In this document: positions 32,884 to 44,345 of the stretch, one piece after another
Layout: each line of letters begins with the position of its first letter
Numbering within the stretch: the first letter of the stretch is position 1
NCBI GenBank assembly: GCA_020746995.1
Contig: JAGPXD010000003.1
Coordinates: 5,828,001 to 5,892,000, forward strand
Source of the DNA: Plectosphaerella cucumerina
Taxonomy: Eukaryota; Ascomycota; Sordariomycetes; Glomerellales; Plectosphaerellaceae
Reading direction: 5' to 3'
Length of the DNA: 64,000 nucleotides
Translations under genes and position numbers: made by a program
Notes under the pieces: model-generated
What the model was told of the DNA's origin: nothing
Seen by the model: only the letters and a program-made list of their open reading frames with translations
The model's database searches: none

Positions 32884-34602
32884 ATGGCCACCCAGACCGA
32901 AACCATCGTCCTCGAGCCGCTCCCGGCAAAGTCGGGCCAAACCTCAGAATATGAGGTACCCCTCGGCTCCAGCACCCAAGCCCCCGAGTTCCAGCTTCTG
33001 ACTCACGGCGAGGAATATGTTGCCCAGACGCCTTCTCTCCTCCGGAAGATCACCGTCCCTTTGATCCTGGCAGGCATCAACTTCGCCTCCAGCTGCTCCA
33101 ATGGACTTGTCGTCATCGGCCTGCCCAGGATCACCCAAAACCTCAACCTACCCGCCTCCCTCGCCTTCTGGCCCGCCTCGGTCAACAGTCTTGCTACTGC
33201 ATCAACCATTCTCCTGGCTGGCTCAGTCGCAGATGTCATCGGCCCGAGATCCGTCGACCTGGTCGGGAATATCCTCAGCGGAGCCATGATGCTTGGTGCC
33301 GGTTTCGTTCAGACGGGCGAGCAGCTCGTCGTCATGAGAGCACTTCAGGGGGTTGGTCTCGCCCTTCACTTCTCCAGCTCTGTTGCACTTGTCACGAAGA
33401 TCATGCCCCGCGGGAGGGGCCGGAACCTGGCCTTTGCCTGTCTTGGCTTGAGCCAGCCTCTGGGCTTCTGCTTCGGGCTCGTCATCGGTGGTGTCCTGAC
33501 CGACAGCATCGGCTGGAGGGCGGGATGGTACCTCTACGGTAGCATCACGCTTCTGCTCACCGCTATCGGATTCTGGTCTCTTCCCAAGTCGGCGCCGCTC
33601 GGAAGCCTGCAAAGTGTCCTGCACTCGCTCAAAACTCAGGTGGACTGGGTCGGAGCTTTCCTCGGATCTGCGTTTCTGGCTCTAGTTTGCTACTTCCTCG
33701 CGTGAGTTATCCTGATTGCCTCTGACATGCCAGTCGAAATGAAACGTTCGGACCGGCTAACACCTTCTAGCTCCATCAGTGCCGACGTCGAAAAGGCCAA
33801 GGAGCCAGGAAGCATCGTTGTTCTCTGCCTGGGCGTCATCACCCTGCCGCTCTTCATTGCTTGGGGCCATCGCCAAGTGAAGACAGGCAAACCGGCCATG
33901 ATCCCGAACTCTTTCTGGCGTATTGGTGCCTTTTCGAGCATCTGCATCACCGTAGCGTCATCTTTCGGCGTCGTCAACTCTCTGGAACTCTTTGCCAGTC
34001 TATTGTAAGCCCCAAGCTTCCGGTTCTCCCTCTGTAGTGACTAACATGCTCCCTTTAGCTTCCAAGAAATCCAAGGCTTGACAGCTCTCCAGGCGGCGAT
34101 CCGCATCATCCCAAGCCTTGTTGTGGGTGTTCTTACCAATGCCGTTATTGGCATGTTCGTCCACAAAATTCCTGCCGTTTGGATCATCGTCGTCACGGCC
34201 GTTGTCAGCTCGGTCGCGCCGCTGCTCATGGCTGTAATTCAGCCCGAATGGCCGTACTGGACGAACGCCTTCATCGCCCAGCTCTTGATGCCTATCAATG
34301 CCAACGCACTCTTCACTGTTGGCATGATCGTCATCACCGACATTTTCCCCGAGGACAAGCAGTCTCTCGCCGGAGCCGTATTCAACACGGCTGGTCAATT
34401 CGGGACTGCATTTGGCTACTCCATCATGCAAGTCATTTCGGCTCTTGTTTCCCAGGGCCAAGATGGCATGAAGCCGTCTCAGGCTCTGATGGAGGGATAC
34501 CGCGCGGCGTTCTGGGCTATGCTGGCCATGACGCTCTCAGCTGCCATTATCGCCGCCTTTGGGCTGCGAAAGACAGGGAAGATTGGTGGGAAGCAGGACT
34601 AA
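32884..34602 (+). CDS. MFS drug/efflux-type transporter
   Basis: Three exons, 32884-33701, 33771-34004 and 34059-34602, give 531 aa, with GT-AG introns and matching phases. After a 57-residue cytosolic N-terminus, about 12-14 hydrophobic helices follow. MFS signs are SVADVIGPRSVDLVGN (motif A-like loop), VMRALQGVGLALHFSSS (motif B) and GLSQPLGFCFGLVIGGVLTD with a C-motif-like Gly/Pro pattern typical of antiporters. The C-terminal half is well conserved in hydropathy (EDKQSLAGAVFNTAGQFGTA). Likely a plasma-membrane exporter of small toxic compounds; the substrate is unknown. No biosynthetic cluster is next to it. Confidence 0.88.
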
Positions 34603-34845
34603 AGGGTATAAAGTTGGAAAGATAGGGCAGGGAAGAAGGATAGGCGTGCATAATCTACAAGAGAGCAATGCCATTGACTGGTCAGAATGAACACTGCAGC
34701 ACGTCAGTGAACAAAGCCCCCGTGCCCCCTATGGCATGGTCGCTTCTCCTTGTCTGCCCCCCAACCAAAAATAGGGGCAAGCCTCCTCAACTTTCTCCAC
34801 CACCCCCCCACCTTGTTTGCCAGAACTGCCAAAAATTCGCACTTC
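34603..34845. other. Short intergenic region before tRNA-Gly
   Basis: No gene. C-rich and otherwise featureless. Confidence 0.3.
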
Positions 34846-34916
34846 TGCGTGAACAGGGAATCGAACCCTGGGCTCCCCGATGGCAACGGAGAATTTTACC
34901 ACTAAACCATTCACGC
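34846..34916 (-). tRNA. tRNA-Gly (GCC)
   Basis: Reads 5' GCGTGAATGGTTTAGTGGTA on the minus strand and folds into a full cloverleaf: acceptor GCGTGAA/TTCACGC, D-arm with GTGG, anticodon loop TTGCCAT (GCC), and T-arm CAGGG-TTCGATT-CCCTG. The discriminator is A. There is no intron. It shares D-arm and anticodon arm with the copy at 46583, but the acceptor and T stems differ by compensatory changes. Confidence 0.93.
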
Positions 34917-35307
34917 TTGTTGAAGGTACGATGTTCAAGACAGCGGTAGCCCTGTCCATACAGCTGGAACTATTCTTGTCTGATGGGTTCGGAGAGACCA
35001 TGCAGATTGTTCCTCCTTTCCTTGTAGGAGATTAGATGAAGTAAACTCCATCGGTCCTCGTCACAGGCGAATTGTCAAGGAAGCAATAGGCCAGGGTTGA
35101 CATTATCTGCCTCTTCCGGTTATGTGAGAATACGGGCAGGGTAAGATGTGTGTTACTATTGAGCTAGCTGCATGCCACGCATTGTCGGAGAGTCCCTTGT
35201 GCAGCAAGCCCCTCGTGTTGACTGTAATCGGGCCTCGGTCAAAGAACTAAAAAGCTCGGTATTTCCTGCACAAGTTCCGCAGCAGCAAACATGTTTGCCT
35301 GAGGTGC

Positions 35308-35499
35308 TTAGCACCTGACGAGCATGCAGCCGCCGACTCCGCAGCAGTTCCTGGTACCATTGTAGCAGCTTCCGCAAGACTGACGGGCCTCGATCTTGGC
35401 ATCCTCCTGAAGGTTGGCGGCAGCAGCGTCGGGCTGAGGGGCAGGGGCGGCGGCGGCAAGCGCGACGAAAGCGCTGAAGACGATGGTGGTGAACTTCAT
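35308..35499 (-). CDS. Small secreted cysteine-rich protein (63 aa)
   Basis: ATG 35499 opens MKFTTIVFSAFVALAAAAPA, a clear signal peptide, followed by an Ala/Pro/Asp-rich pro-like part and IEARQ. The last 22 residues hold six cysteines (42, 45, 52, 53, 58 and 63), and the last residue is Cys. A 5'-UTR intron is likely on the minus strand from about 35557 to 35512 (GTAAGT donor, AATAG acceptor), which supports a real transcript. Possibly an effector or antimicrobial-type peptide. No family is recognised, and the pro-region suggests processing. Confidence 0.7.
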   Translation of the reverse strand: MKFTTIVFSAFVALAAAAPAPQPDAAAANLQEDAKIEARQSCGSCYNGTRNCCGVGGCMLVRC

Positions 35500-37078
35500 T
35501 TTCTGGACACCTATTAAGCAATGCAATCTACGAAATGGAATGGGATGGACTTACCGGTAGTAGCTTTGAATCTTGAGGATCGAAGGGGTGCTGAGGTGGT
35601 GATGAGCCAAGGATGGGGATGAGGATGAGAATCTGGTCTGAAGATGTTGCAAGATCCGTGGCTTTTTATACCTTTCGAGACTGTTTGGTCTTGGCTCAAT
35701 AGCTTGCCAATGTGTAAAGTAGCTCAAGTATTGAGTGGGTACCCGGTGGTGGCCTGCATAGAAGATGCGAAGATGACAACTTCTCGATGAAGAGAGCATA
35801 GCCGGGGTAGTGGTGGCCCTCCTTTCCCCGGATCACGGGGTACTAGGGCCGCCAGCCGGCCGGTCGGCCGGCCCAGCGCCATATGCGGCGGTACTCTGCG
35901 CGGTGGAGACAGTGGTATTCGGCGGGGTAGATGCGGTGCCATACAGCCTCTTACATGCGGTGATAACAAGCGCGGTAGGTGTGGTGACGAACAGGCTGGA
36001 TGATGCTGAAAGCCAAGGGCTCACCAGGCGATTTGAAGAACCCGTGGCGACCTTGGCGCTGTGCTGAAGTGCCAGTTGAGTGGAACTTTTGTCAACCTGG
36101 ACAAATAGCCTATATACATGAGTTGCGGTGCCAATGCTGCCAATGTGCCGTACCCGCAACTCAGCTGCTGCTGTGCGGCGCGGTATCTGCATCGCGATCC
36201 TTCAGGAAGAATTTCCTCTTGGCCTCTTCAATCGTCATAAACGACGTGGCGGCAACAACAGGTAATACGATGATCTTCTCGGAGGCTTGCCTTCCGACAT
36301 CCCTCTATTGCCAATTCGCCTTTGTCACAGACCATGTCAGCGCCGCCTTGGAGTAATTCGATGGAAGGGTACGTACCCATGGACAAGTGTCTTTCTCAAC
36401 GTGGAGAGAATTCTTTGTCACGAAGATAGCTCCGCAGACTTGACGAAAACTCGTCCGAAGAAAGCATACTTTACTCGGCGGCATAACAGCTGAACGAGTT
36501 GCGAGGCAAAATACGGAGCAAACGAAGGACTCTACCAACCACGTAGTAAAAGTCTCGTCATAGGACAGATTGGTGTCAAAGCTGATCGTCTACATCCAAC
36601 GACCACAATTCATGTCGATGAAGACCTGGAAATGCAAGCTCAAGGTCAAAATTGTCCGTAGGAGGCGAATTTCATAGATACATGCGCTGACATCGGTGTT
36701 TTGATGGCTAAACATTTCGAGGCACAAGGAGCTCGATTGGGAGCACTCATTTTGGGGCAGTTATTGTACAAAGATCTTCGTACTTACTCGTGCAGTTTCT
36801 CAAATCTCTGTGATCAGCGGCCCACTCCTTTCCGAAGAACACCGGAAAGGTGACAGATGGCTCTGGGTCCTCGGTTGAAGTCGGGTCAAGCTGAAGATCA
36901 TGCCTTTATAGCGCCGGTCCAGGGGCACAGATTTGAAATCGACCCCGAGCCATGGATGAGTCATGCACGCCCTTCAGTTGACAACATGTACATCTTCCAA
37001 AAGAAATAGTCATAAGAACTCGTGTGCTACTCACCCATCAGGTTCATTCCTCATCAGCGCACCACTCTTCCGCATCAA
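35500..37078. other. Gene-poor stretch with a GC palindrome
   Basis: About 1.6 kb between the secreted-peptide gene and the MCT gene. Frames on either strand lack domains. It contains an 18-bp GC-rich inverted repeat at 35855-35872 and many copies of a gcggt-like word between 35880 and 36000. Confidence 0.45.
35855..35872. repeat. Perfect GC-rich inverted repeat, 8-bp arms
   Basis: GCCGGCCG-GT-CGGCCGGC: two 8-bp arms around a 2-base centre. It could be a binding site or chance in GC-rich sequence. Confidence 0.6.
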
Positions 37079-38493
37079 ATGGCGACGGCAACAACAACAG
37101 CAGCTCACATCCTCGAAGACCTCGGGGCAGGGTCGGGCTCCACGCTTCACCGTCGGCCCGGCCACGATGACGATACTTCGCCGGTCAATACGGACCCTCT
37201 CGAGGCATCCCGCATGGCCGACAGCTCGGTTCCCGACGGGGGCTACGGTTGGGTCGTCATCGCCGGTTGCGCCATCGTGGCCTGGTGGAACATTGGCGTC
37301 TCCTACACTTGGGGCGTGTACCAGGGCGCTCTGCTCGAGCGTGGTGTCGGCTCAGCTCTGGTGCTCTCCTTTTGCGGCTCGCTGTCGCCGGCGCTCATGG
37401 CCGCGCTCGCGACCCTCAACGCTCGTGCGGTGCGATCCCTCGGCACCCGGAAGCTCGCGCTCGCCGGCATCACCTGCAATGCGCTCTCGCAGATTGGCGC
37501 CAGTTTCGTCACGCACAGCGCTGTCGGGCTCTTTTTCTTCCCCGGTCTCCTTCTAGGCATCGGCATGAGCTCGTGCGTCATGGCCTTCTCAGTTGCGCCG
37601 GCACATTATTTCAGCCGGAAGCGTGGCCTCGCAAACGGTCTCGTGTACGCGGGTGGCGGGCTCGGCGGTGCTGTCATGAGTATCGCGGCCAACGCCATGA
37701 TCGAACGGCACGGGATCGAGTGGGCGTTCCGTATTTCGGGCATTGTTCTGGCAGCAACTGCACTGCCGGCCGCTTGGCTCATCAGGGAGCGCACGCCTAT
37801 CCAGTCTTCTGGCTTCGTGGATTGGTCGCTCTTCCGCCAGGGTAACTTTGCCATCATATTCCTCGCGAGCGCCATTGGCGTTTTCCCGCTGTTTGTGCCC
37901 CCGTTCTTCATACCTCTCTACGCCAGGTCCATGGGGCTCGACACATCGACGGGTGCTGCTTTGTTGGCCGGGTTCAACTTTTCCTCGGCCATCGGCAGGA
38001 TCGCAAGCGGGTATTTGTGCGATATTCTCGGCCCATTGAACACGCTCATCGGTTTTCTGCTGGTCAACGCTCTGACCATGATCGCGCTGTGGCCGGCTTC
38101 GACGACCTTGGCGCCACTGGCATTGTTTGCGGTCATGAACGGGCTGACGAACGGCGGCTTCTTCTCATCCATACCCACTGTGGTCGGCAACATCTTTGGA
38201 TCAACTCGCGTGTCGACGGCCATGGGTATGATGTTCACAGGCTGGGTCGGGGGATATCTGTTTGTGAGTTGTTTCCCTTGTGCAGTAGAATGACGTGAAT
38301 CGTGTGTGTTGACATCTTCAATCAGGGCTCTCCTATCGCAGGATACCTCCTCGAAGCGTTCGGTGGCACAGAAGGCGGACTGCAGGCATACCGACCGGCC
38401 ATGTTCTATGCTGGCGGTGTCTCTTTGGTGGCAACGGGCCTGGTGCTGTTCATGCGCCTCCGGATGGAGAGGAAGGCGTGGGCAAAGGTATAA
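37079..38493 (+). CDS. Monocarboxylate-transporter-like MFS protein
   Basis: Two exons, 37079-38263 and 38326-38493, give 450 aa. The 62-bp intron joins GGYLF to GSPIAGYLL. The sequence starts with the fungal MCT hallmark DGGYGWVVIAGCAIVAWWNIG in TM1. It continues with YTWGVYQGALLE, GIGMSSCVMAFSVAPAHYFSRKRGLANG, FSSAIGRIASGYLCDILGPLN and FTGWVGGYLF, with about 12 helices in all. The ATG at 37079 has good context (AAATGG); the frame is open to an earlier ATG at 37022. It probably moves a carboxylate across the plasma or an inner membrane. The substrate is unknown. Confidence 0.87.
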
Positions 38494-39357
38494 ACAAAGA
38501 TTAGACGCAAAAGTTCATCGAATGGGGGATTAGTTCAGTGGTAGAATATCTGATTCCAGTCCAGAAGGTCGTCGGTTCAACTCCGGCATCCCTCATTTCT
38601 TTTGCTTTTGTTCACAATTTTTGCTGCCTCGTTGCTGTGCTGCGCTCTAGCCATTCTAGGAGTTCTGGGAACGCCTTTAATTTGCTCATTTTCACAGCTT
38701 GTAGCGAAACGTCCCTTGCAGAGGTTTACTCCCCAGGGTGAGTCGATGGCTTGTCGTAATTGGTGACGATGTCCCATCGCTGGTCGATCACTGCATAGAC
38801 GTTGTTTTAGGGGATCGGCTGCTGTTCGTCCAGCGCCCACGGGCTGCCCCAGCTCCTTCCGGCCTGGAGACGGCCCCTGTAACCCGATAAGATAGGCGAG
38901 GGTGCAACGCTAGTGGGCGCCACCGAGGTCTGGCGTGCGCCATCCAATCGGGCGCTCCAGTTATTCAGCAGGCCAAGCACGCCTGGCCCCTTGCACCTTT
39001 CTCCCCAAGCCTAGCCCCCAGCGCAACACCACTGAACACCCGCTCGGTCGCGGCGCCTCCTCTGGCATAATCGTACGACATGTGGGCGTTCCCCGGCCCG
39101 CCTGTCTCGTCTGAGAGCTGCTGACTGCTCTGCCGAGTCGGCTGTTGGCTTGCATGCTGCGTGGCGTGCGCGTGCGCCGGTCCTTGCTGCCGCTGCTGTT
39201 GGTCCGACGGCGGTCGGTCCTTCCAATGCCTGCTCCTGCTCCTGCTCTGCGGTGGTCTGTCGTCTCCGGGCCCCAGGTACCGGGAACGCCGCGCTTCGAC
39301 ATCCCGAGCTCCCTTCCCCCCCTCGTCCTTTCACCCTCCTCTTTGCCCACCAGGACA
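38494..39357. other. Intergenic region containing tRNA-Trp
   Basis: Apart from the tRNA at 38524, about 750 bp with no supported gene. CT-rich sequence precedes the hemerythrin-like gene. Confidence 0.4.
38524..38595 (+). tRNA. tRNA-Trp (CCA)
   Basis: Cloverleaf with acceptor GGGGGAT/ATCCCTC (one G-T pair), D-arm TAGTTCAGTGGTA, anticodon arm TCTGA-TTCCAGT-CCAGA with CCA at 34-36, and T-arm GCCGGAGT-type pairing around GGTTCAACTCC. The discriminator is A. The inner pair of the anticodon stem (31-39) is an A-C mismatch, which is odd. No intron. Confidence 0.75.
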
Positions 39358-40404
39358 ATGTTCCGCTACCTCATCCTCATCCCGGCCATCATCGCAGGTG
39401 TGCTCCTGTCTCGGTCGCCATTCATGATGACATCGACAGCGCCGAGCGGGAAGCCCTGGGCCGATGGTCCTATGCGGCTCGTCGTCACACCACAGTACCA
39501 ATACCGCAAGGTGCGCCTACTCTCCTCCTCCCCTCGTCCCCCCTCCTTCTTCTCCCTGCACCCACCTCTCCCTCTCGTCAGATGACGCTCCCGAGCTGAC
39601 AGACGCCTCGACAGACCGACCTCTTCACGACGGGCGCGACACACATGGCACTGCTGCACAATGCGATCCTCCGAGGCTACAACTCCATCTACCGCCAGGC
39701 GCCCCACGTCCAGGACGAGGACAAGGCCGACTTCATCGGCTACGCCCTGACCTGGTACAAGTTCGTCAAGTCGCACCACGATGACGAGGAGGAGAACCTC
39801 TTCACAAAGGTCGAACAGCTGCTGGAGGACAAGGACGTCTTCGCTGAGACGCACCTGGAACACGGTACGCCGGGCTGCCCTTCAAATCCCCGAACTGTTC
39901 GTTCTTACAGCACGCTGACACGCCATCGCAGAGTCCTTCCTCCCCGGCCTCGCCGAATTCAACACCTACCTCTCCTCGCTGGAGGACCCCATTCTCTTCT
40001 CTGCCGCCGAACTCCGCCGCATCATGACCTCCTTCCAGGTTGCCTTCGAAACACACTTCCACTCAGAGATCAGCACTCTCGCAGCGCTCGCCGACCATCC
40101 AGGTGCGCCAAAACCCGGCTCCTCGCAGGCGGCTGCGGCCAGCGCCGTCTTCAAGACTTGGGGCAAGAGCACGGTCACCAAGGCCGGCACCACCGACGTC
40201 GTCCCCTTCTTCCTGATGAACCTCGACCGAGACGTCGAGGGGGGCATGTGGGCCAACTGGCCGCCCATCCCGGCGCCCATCAAGTGGGGACTGGTTAATA
40301 TTGCGGGCAGTTGGTATGGCGGACGGTGGAAGTTCTCGAGCTGCGACGCAAACGGGCGGCCAAGGGAGCTCTACGCCCTCCAGTTCCCGGAACTGACACA
40401 CTGA
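39358..40404 (+). CDS. Hemerythrin-like (HHE) domain protein
   Basis: Three exons, 39358-39510, 39615-39864 and 39932-40404, give 291 aa. The first exon codes a hydrophobic start (MFRYLILIPAIIAGVLLSRS), likely a signal anchor. The HHE region follows, with metal-binding-type His/Glu: TDLFTTGATHMALLHNAILRG (about 52-72), FVKSHHDDEEENLF (about 98-111) and AFETHFHSEISTLAAL (about 165-180). The C-terminal half is a fungal-specific extension (GMWANWPPIPAPIKWG). Proteins of this type bind a di-iron centre; the exact role is unknown. Intron 1 has a GTGCGC donor. Confidence 0.82.
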
Positions 40405-42157
40405 GACTGCGGGGACGGACATTCCTGTGACGATATGACGAACATGCCGGCTGCTTTTTTTTTTCTAGGATACCAGTGTGCTGCTGCCACGGAAACATTG
40501 ACTCGTGCCTACACTCTGCCCTGTCCCTGAGAACCTGCGATCGTCCGCGGCAACGTCCCCGCCCACACCCACAGGGCCTCAGATCTGTGCTGCCCACGAA
40601 CCTCAAACAACCAAATCTGCGGAGAGCCATCCCGCCCGCCCCTCTGTTTATCGAGCTGAGCGCTGGTTTCAGCCGGACCGCGGGCTAGGACGGCGCCGCG
40701 CCACGTGGCGAGCTGCCACAGCGGTCAAAGCACCACGCGAGCAGGCGCTACCTAGCGGACGCCCACGAGGGGCGGGAAGTCCATCGGATGAACCGGGCCC
40801 TTTCTGTGCGCTCGCTTGCTTTTGCCCTCTGGCTCGTGATTGTTGCTTTTTCCGGCGTTTGGGCCGCTGGTCGGGCACCACGCGAGCGGTCAAGGGGCCG
40901 GGGATGCTGAGGAGGGAAAAAGCAAGCGCCGCCTAATGTCTCGGAGGACTCGTGGCCGGGCGATCGAGGCGTCGTGCCACCAATGTAAAGGGAGGACTTT
41001 GGTTGCACGGCTTGGATGGTGTGTCTTGGCCAGGGTGAGAGCGATCACGATTTCGGCGGGGCCATGATGGGCATGACAGAACGGATTTGAGGAGCTCGTT
41101 TGACAGAACGGACTTGAACCCGAGGAGGTCTCTTTTTCGTGATGTCGCATGGCGGCCAGGGCTAGCAAACCAGGGGCATTGGCGTCAACAAGCAGATGCG
41201 CCGGCCAGGCCCCGACTTTGCACGGACTGCCAGTCACGAGTCGCTGTTCCTTTCAAGCCAGCGGCCGGCCTGTCCAGATTGTGGCGCTTTTTCCCGATCA
41301 GCAAACCTAAATTGCGGCGGTGTTTTGCTCCGGGCCGTCTCGGGTGACGTCCGCTCTGGAACATCCACTGACGCAGGCTCTCATCAAACCACATTCACCA
41401 CGTCTAACCGAACACCGATACACGGCTGGATTATGGATTAAGGACCAGAGCATCTTGACAGTTCTCAAGAGGACTTTTGAAGCGTCCAAGCCAATAGGCT
41501 CGAAGAAAGTTGGGAAGCGGCGGACGAAAGCCGACGCGTCTTTGCTATCCTTTTTTTCTTGGCGTTTGGAGTCCAAAACATGCTTCCATGAGATAGGTAG
41601 AACACAAGATTTAATTCTGACTACGATATCTGCATCGGACAGTACACACCACTCATCTAGGTACAGCCAGCAGTGATATTTGTCCATCGGATTGACTTCC
41701 ATCACACCCGTTCGACCAGAGGTCACCCTAGTACATTTCCTGCTTAATTCCCTGCCTACCTGTAGGTATCAAATATTGGTATCAAATATTGATGATTGCC
41801 TCGAGTCAGTGTTCCGACGCCTGTGCTCGGGGAGCCGGCCGAAGCAATTTTCATCAACAAAATCTCTGTGGCTGCAAAACACGATGACTGGCTTGACTAG
41901 GTACTTCAGATCCGAGAATGACCGAAAGACGACGCCTCAAACGATCTATATTCCATTTTGATGATACTTCAAGGTGTATTCAGAGTAACAGCCCGAGGTT
42001 CACATCGTTGAATCTGCTCCGTGCCCTTCCACAGTCCTCCCAGATCGCCCTGTGTGCGGACAGCAGATCGAAATGCTGGGGATCTTGGACTTCCCTGCCG
42101 CTGATGTCAACATTCCGCATTACAAAAGCGTCACGGGATACCTCCCAGAGGACGCAC
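40405..42157. other. Gene-poor stretch
   Basis: About 1.75 kb without a supported gene. Small direct repeats occur: TGACAGAACGGA twice near 41074-41110, and GGTATCAAATATT twice near 41765-41790. These look like local slips, not elements. Confidence 0.45.
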
Positions 42158-42352
42158 TCATCTAGGGCACAGGTCACACCGCTGGTTCTTGAAACAACCG
42201 TCGATGATGTATCGCTCTGCTCCAGGATTGGTGTTGGTGCACCAGTCGATGCAGGCGCCGAAACTGCTATGTCCACGGCAGTTGGTGCCAGACTGAGGTG
42301 CTGCCAAGGCGAAGGGCAAGGCCATCAGGACGAAAGAGATGGTGATCTTCAT
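42158..42352 (-). CDS. Small secreted cysteine-rich protein (64 aa)
   Basis: ATG 42352 starts MKITISFVLMALPFALAAPQ, a signal peptide. The mature part carries six cysteines at 25, 34, 38, 53, 59 and 62, with spacing C-x8-C-x3-C-x14-C-x5-C-x2-C. Single exon, no repeats. It is of the size and style of fungal effector candidates, but no family is recognised. It stands alone in a 3.9-kb gene-poor region. Confidence 0.65.
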   Translation of the reverse strand: MKITISFVLMALPFALAAPQSGTNCRGHSSFGACIDWCTNTNPGAERYIIDGCFKNQRCDLCPR

Positions 42353-43166
42353 GGCGATGAAAGGTGATGTGTCAATGGTGGAAATGAAGTGTGATGCTTG
42401 ATACCCGGTTCATTCACGATCAGAACGGGTCTGTTCCATTTAACCTCAAGTCGGATTCAGACGAGTCATGCTTTCTGCTTGGGCATCCACCGGGGTTGCC
42501 GGTTTTACGTTGTTTGAGACTGGGCCTCATTAGATTGGACGGGTCGCTTAACTCGGATTTGCTGTCACGCACGAGTCATCGAGCGTTCGTTCCAGGTTGG
42601 GATGCCCACGTCTGTTAGAGTTGAAGGAAGCAGCCTAGCACAAAACTGGACAGGCTGTTTTGGAAGAATGAAGATCTGCTGTCAATTTATGGCATGGTCA
42701 AACGCCAAAGATGGTCATGCCTACCTACATAAGTATCTGCTCGTTCATCACGGCATTGCCTTGACTTGCTGCCAAGAGGCCCTCACAGTCGTTGCGAGAA
42801 TTTGCTTGATTCTGTTCGTTGGGGTTGGCACGAGGCAAGAGACAGTGAACGCAAATCATTCATCCAGCCAAGTTGACCCAAAGTGGACGGGCAGTTCCAA
42901 AGAGGCCAGGTGATTTTTCGCCAAGGCACTCCGCCACGTAGGAGGTAGCTGTGGCCCGTGGGGGTCACGGATCGTAGCGTAGGTAGCCAGACAAGCAGAT
43001 TGCCAAGATCGGTAATAATGGGATCTTCTCCGGGGGTCCCGAGTCAAGCACTTGCGGAGATGACTCTATCCCACGCCGATTATGTAACGACTCCGAGTCC
43101 ATTTCTGAAGACCTTACCGGGAACCCTAGGGGATTGGGGCACCCTGGACTGCCGAGAACTATCGAG

Positions 43167-43193
43167 GACTCTCGGGGACTGTCCCCGAGAGTC
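43167..43193. repeat. Perfect 13+1+13 inverted repeat
   Basis: GACTCTCGGGGAC and its exact complement flank a single T. The RNA or DNA would form a strong hairpin. It stands in a G/C-rich patch (43120-43210) with further GGGGA and TCCCC words. It is not linked to any gene end nearby, so it is not an obvious terminator. Confidence 0.8.
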
Positions 43194-44129
43194 GCCCGGG
43201 AGTTGTCTCTGAATCAACTGCTGAAATAGAAATTGACGGTCTCCGACAGTCACCCGACCGCTACCAGGGTGAGGACTGTTCCCAACTCCCACGGGCCCCC
43301 GGTAAGGGAGTCTGAGGTCCATCACGAGCCAAGCACCAGCTATGTCATGCCACGATGATGTAATGTTCTCACGATCTCTCCAACGCTATGCTTCGAGAGA
43401 CACTGCAACCGACTTGATGATGACCGACTTGAGTTCCACTTCTCATGGTTTGCGTTGACTCCTCAAATATGTCTTGCTTATGAAGAACCGTTCGAAGGCC
43501 ACAGCAACAAGAACGACTTCCACGGCATTTGCGGCACAGTCCCTCATTCTCCACCTCGCCCCGATGCTTCCGCAGGTCGATGTCTATGACGTCCTGTCCG
43601 TCCCGTCACGTCCCAACCAGCATTGACTCCGCCCCAAGGTCCACGACTGCTCATCTACCGGGGTTGGGGGCCATCATGAACCCTGTCAAGTACGACTGGG
43701 TGGTCTACAAGAGGAAGGTGATCACCGTTTACCCGATTTTGCAACCTAATCGTTCCCAGCGACCCAGTGGAGAAGTCACGAGTCGAGATCATGTCCGTCA
43801 TTCTTTTCCCTTGGAGCCGACATGTGATGGCTGTCAAGTACAGTCCCAGCTGAGCCTGTAGATGAGAGCCATGAAATCTGGCCGAAAAACGTCCGAGTCA
43901 AGAACCAAGGGCGGTTGTCGATACTGTTCATTGCCTACAGAAGTCGCTCGCTATAAGAGGTTACGGGACAGAGCACGGGGCCTGCAGAGGGTCGGCGGGG
44001 CCGCAACGGGCTAGAAGTATGGAGGGACGACCGGGATGCGTATTTAAAGGCCGGACGCCCCGTCCTCGGGGTGCGGGTGAATTTCAGCTTCTGTCAATCA
44101 TACCCCTACTCTTCGAGCACAGCCGCAAG

Positions 44130-44248
44130 ATGCCTTCACTCTATCTGCTGCCGCGCTTCTGACGTTCGCCCTGTCGATGGCTGAGATCACTGAGTGTACA
44201 CGTCGAAGTCAACCGGGCAGATCTTGCTCAAGGAGTGGAAAGAATTGA
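44130..44248 (+). pseudogene. Possible frameshifted remnant of a small secreted protein
   Basis: An ATG at 44130 is out of frame with the sequence that follows. From 44135 one reads FTLSAAALLTFALSMAEITE, the look of a signal peptide, then a short basic Cys/Ser/Arg tail and TGA at 44248. Adding or losing a base or two after the ATG would make one small secreted protein. A TATTTAAA-type box lies 90 bp upstream (44041). The evidence is suggestive only. Confidence 0.25.
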
Positions 44249-44345
44249 ATACAGCACAGGCACCGAGAATCAAGCATGGAGGTGAGACATTAACAATAGT
44301 GACTGTCACAGAACAATCCTGGTCCAAGTTCCAACCATGCCGTCT

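Larger units (their letters stand above)
42353..44345. other. Gene-poor stretch with a long palindrome and a decayed secreted gene
   Basis: About 2 kb. It holds a 27-bp inverted repeat at 43167 and a signal-peptide-like remnant at 44130, both listed separately. Other frames are short and lack domains. Confidence 0.45.

Noticed and set aside
41765..41790. Doubled GGTATCAAATATT
   Set aside because: A single local tandem duplication, not an array or element.
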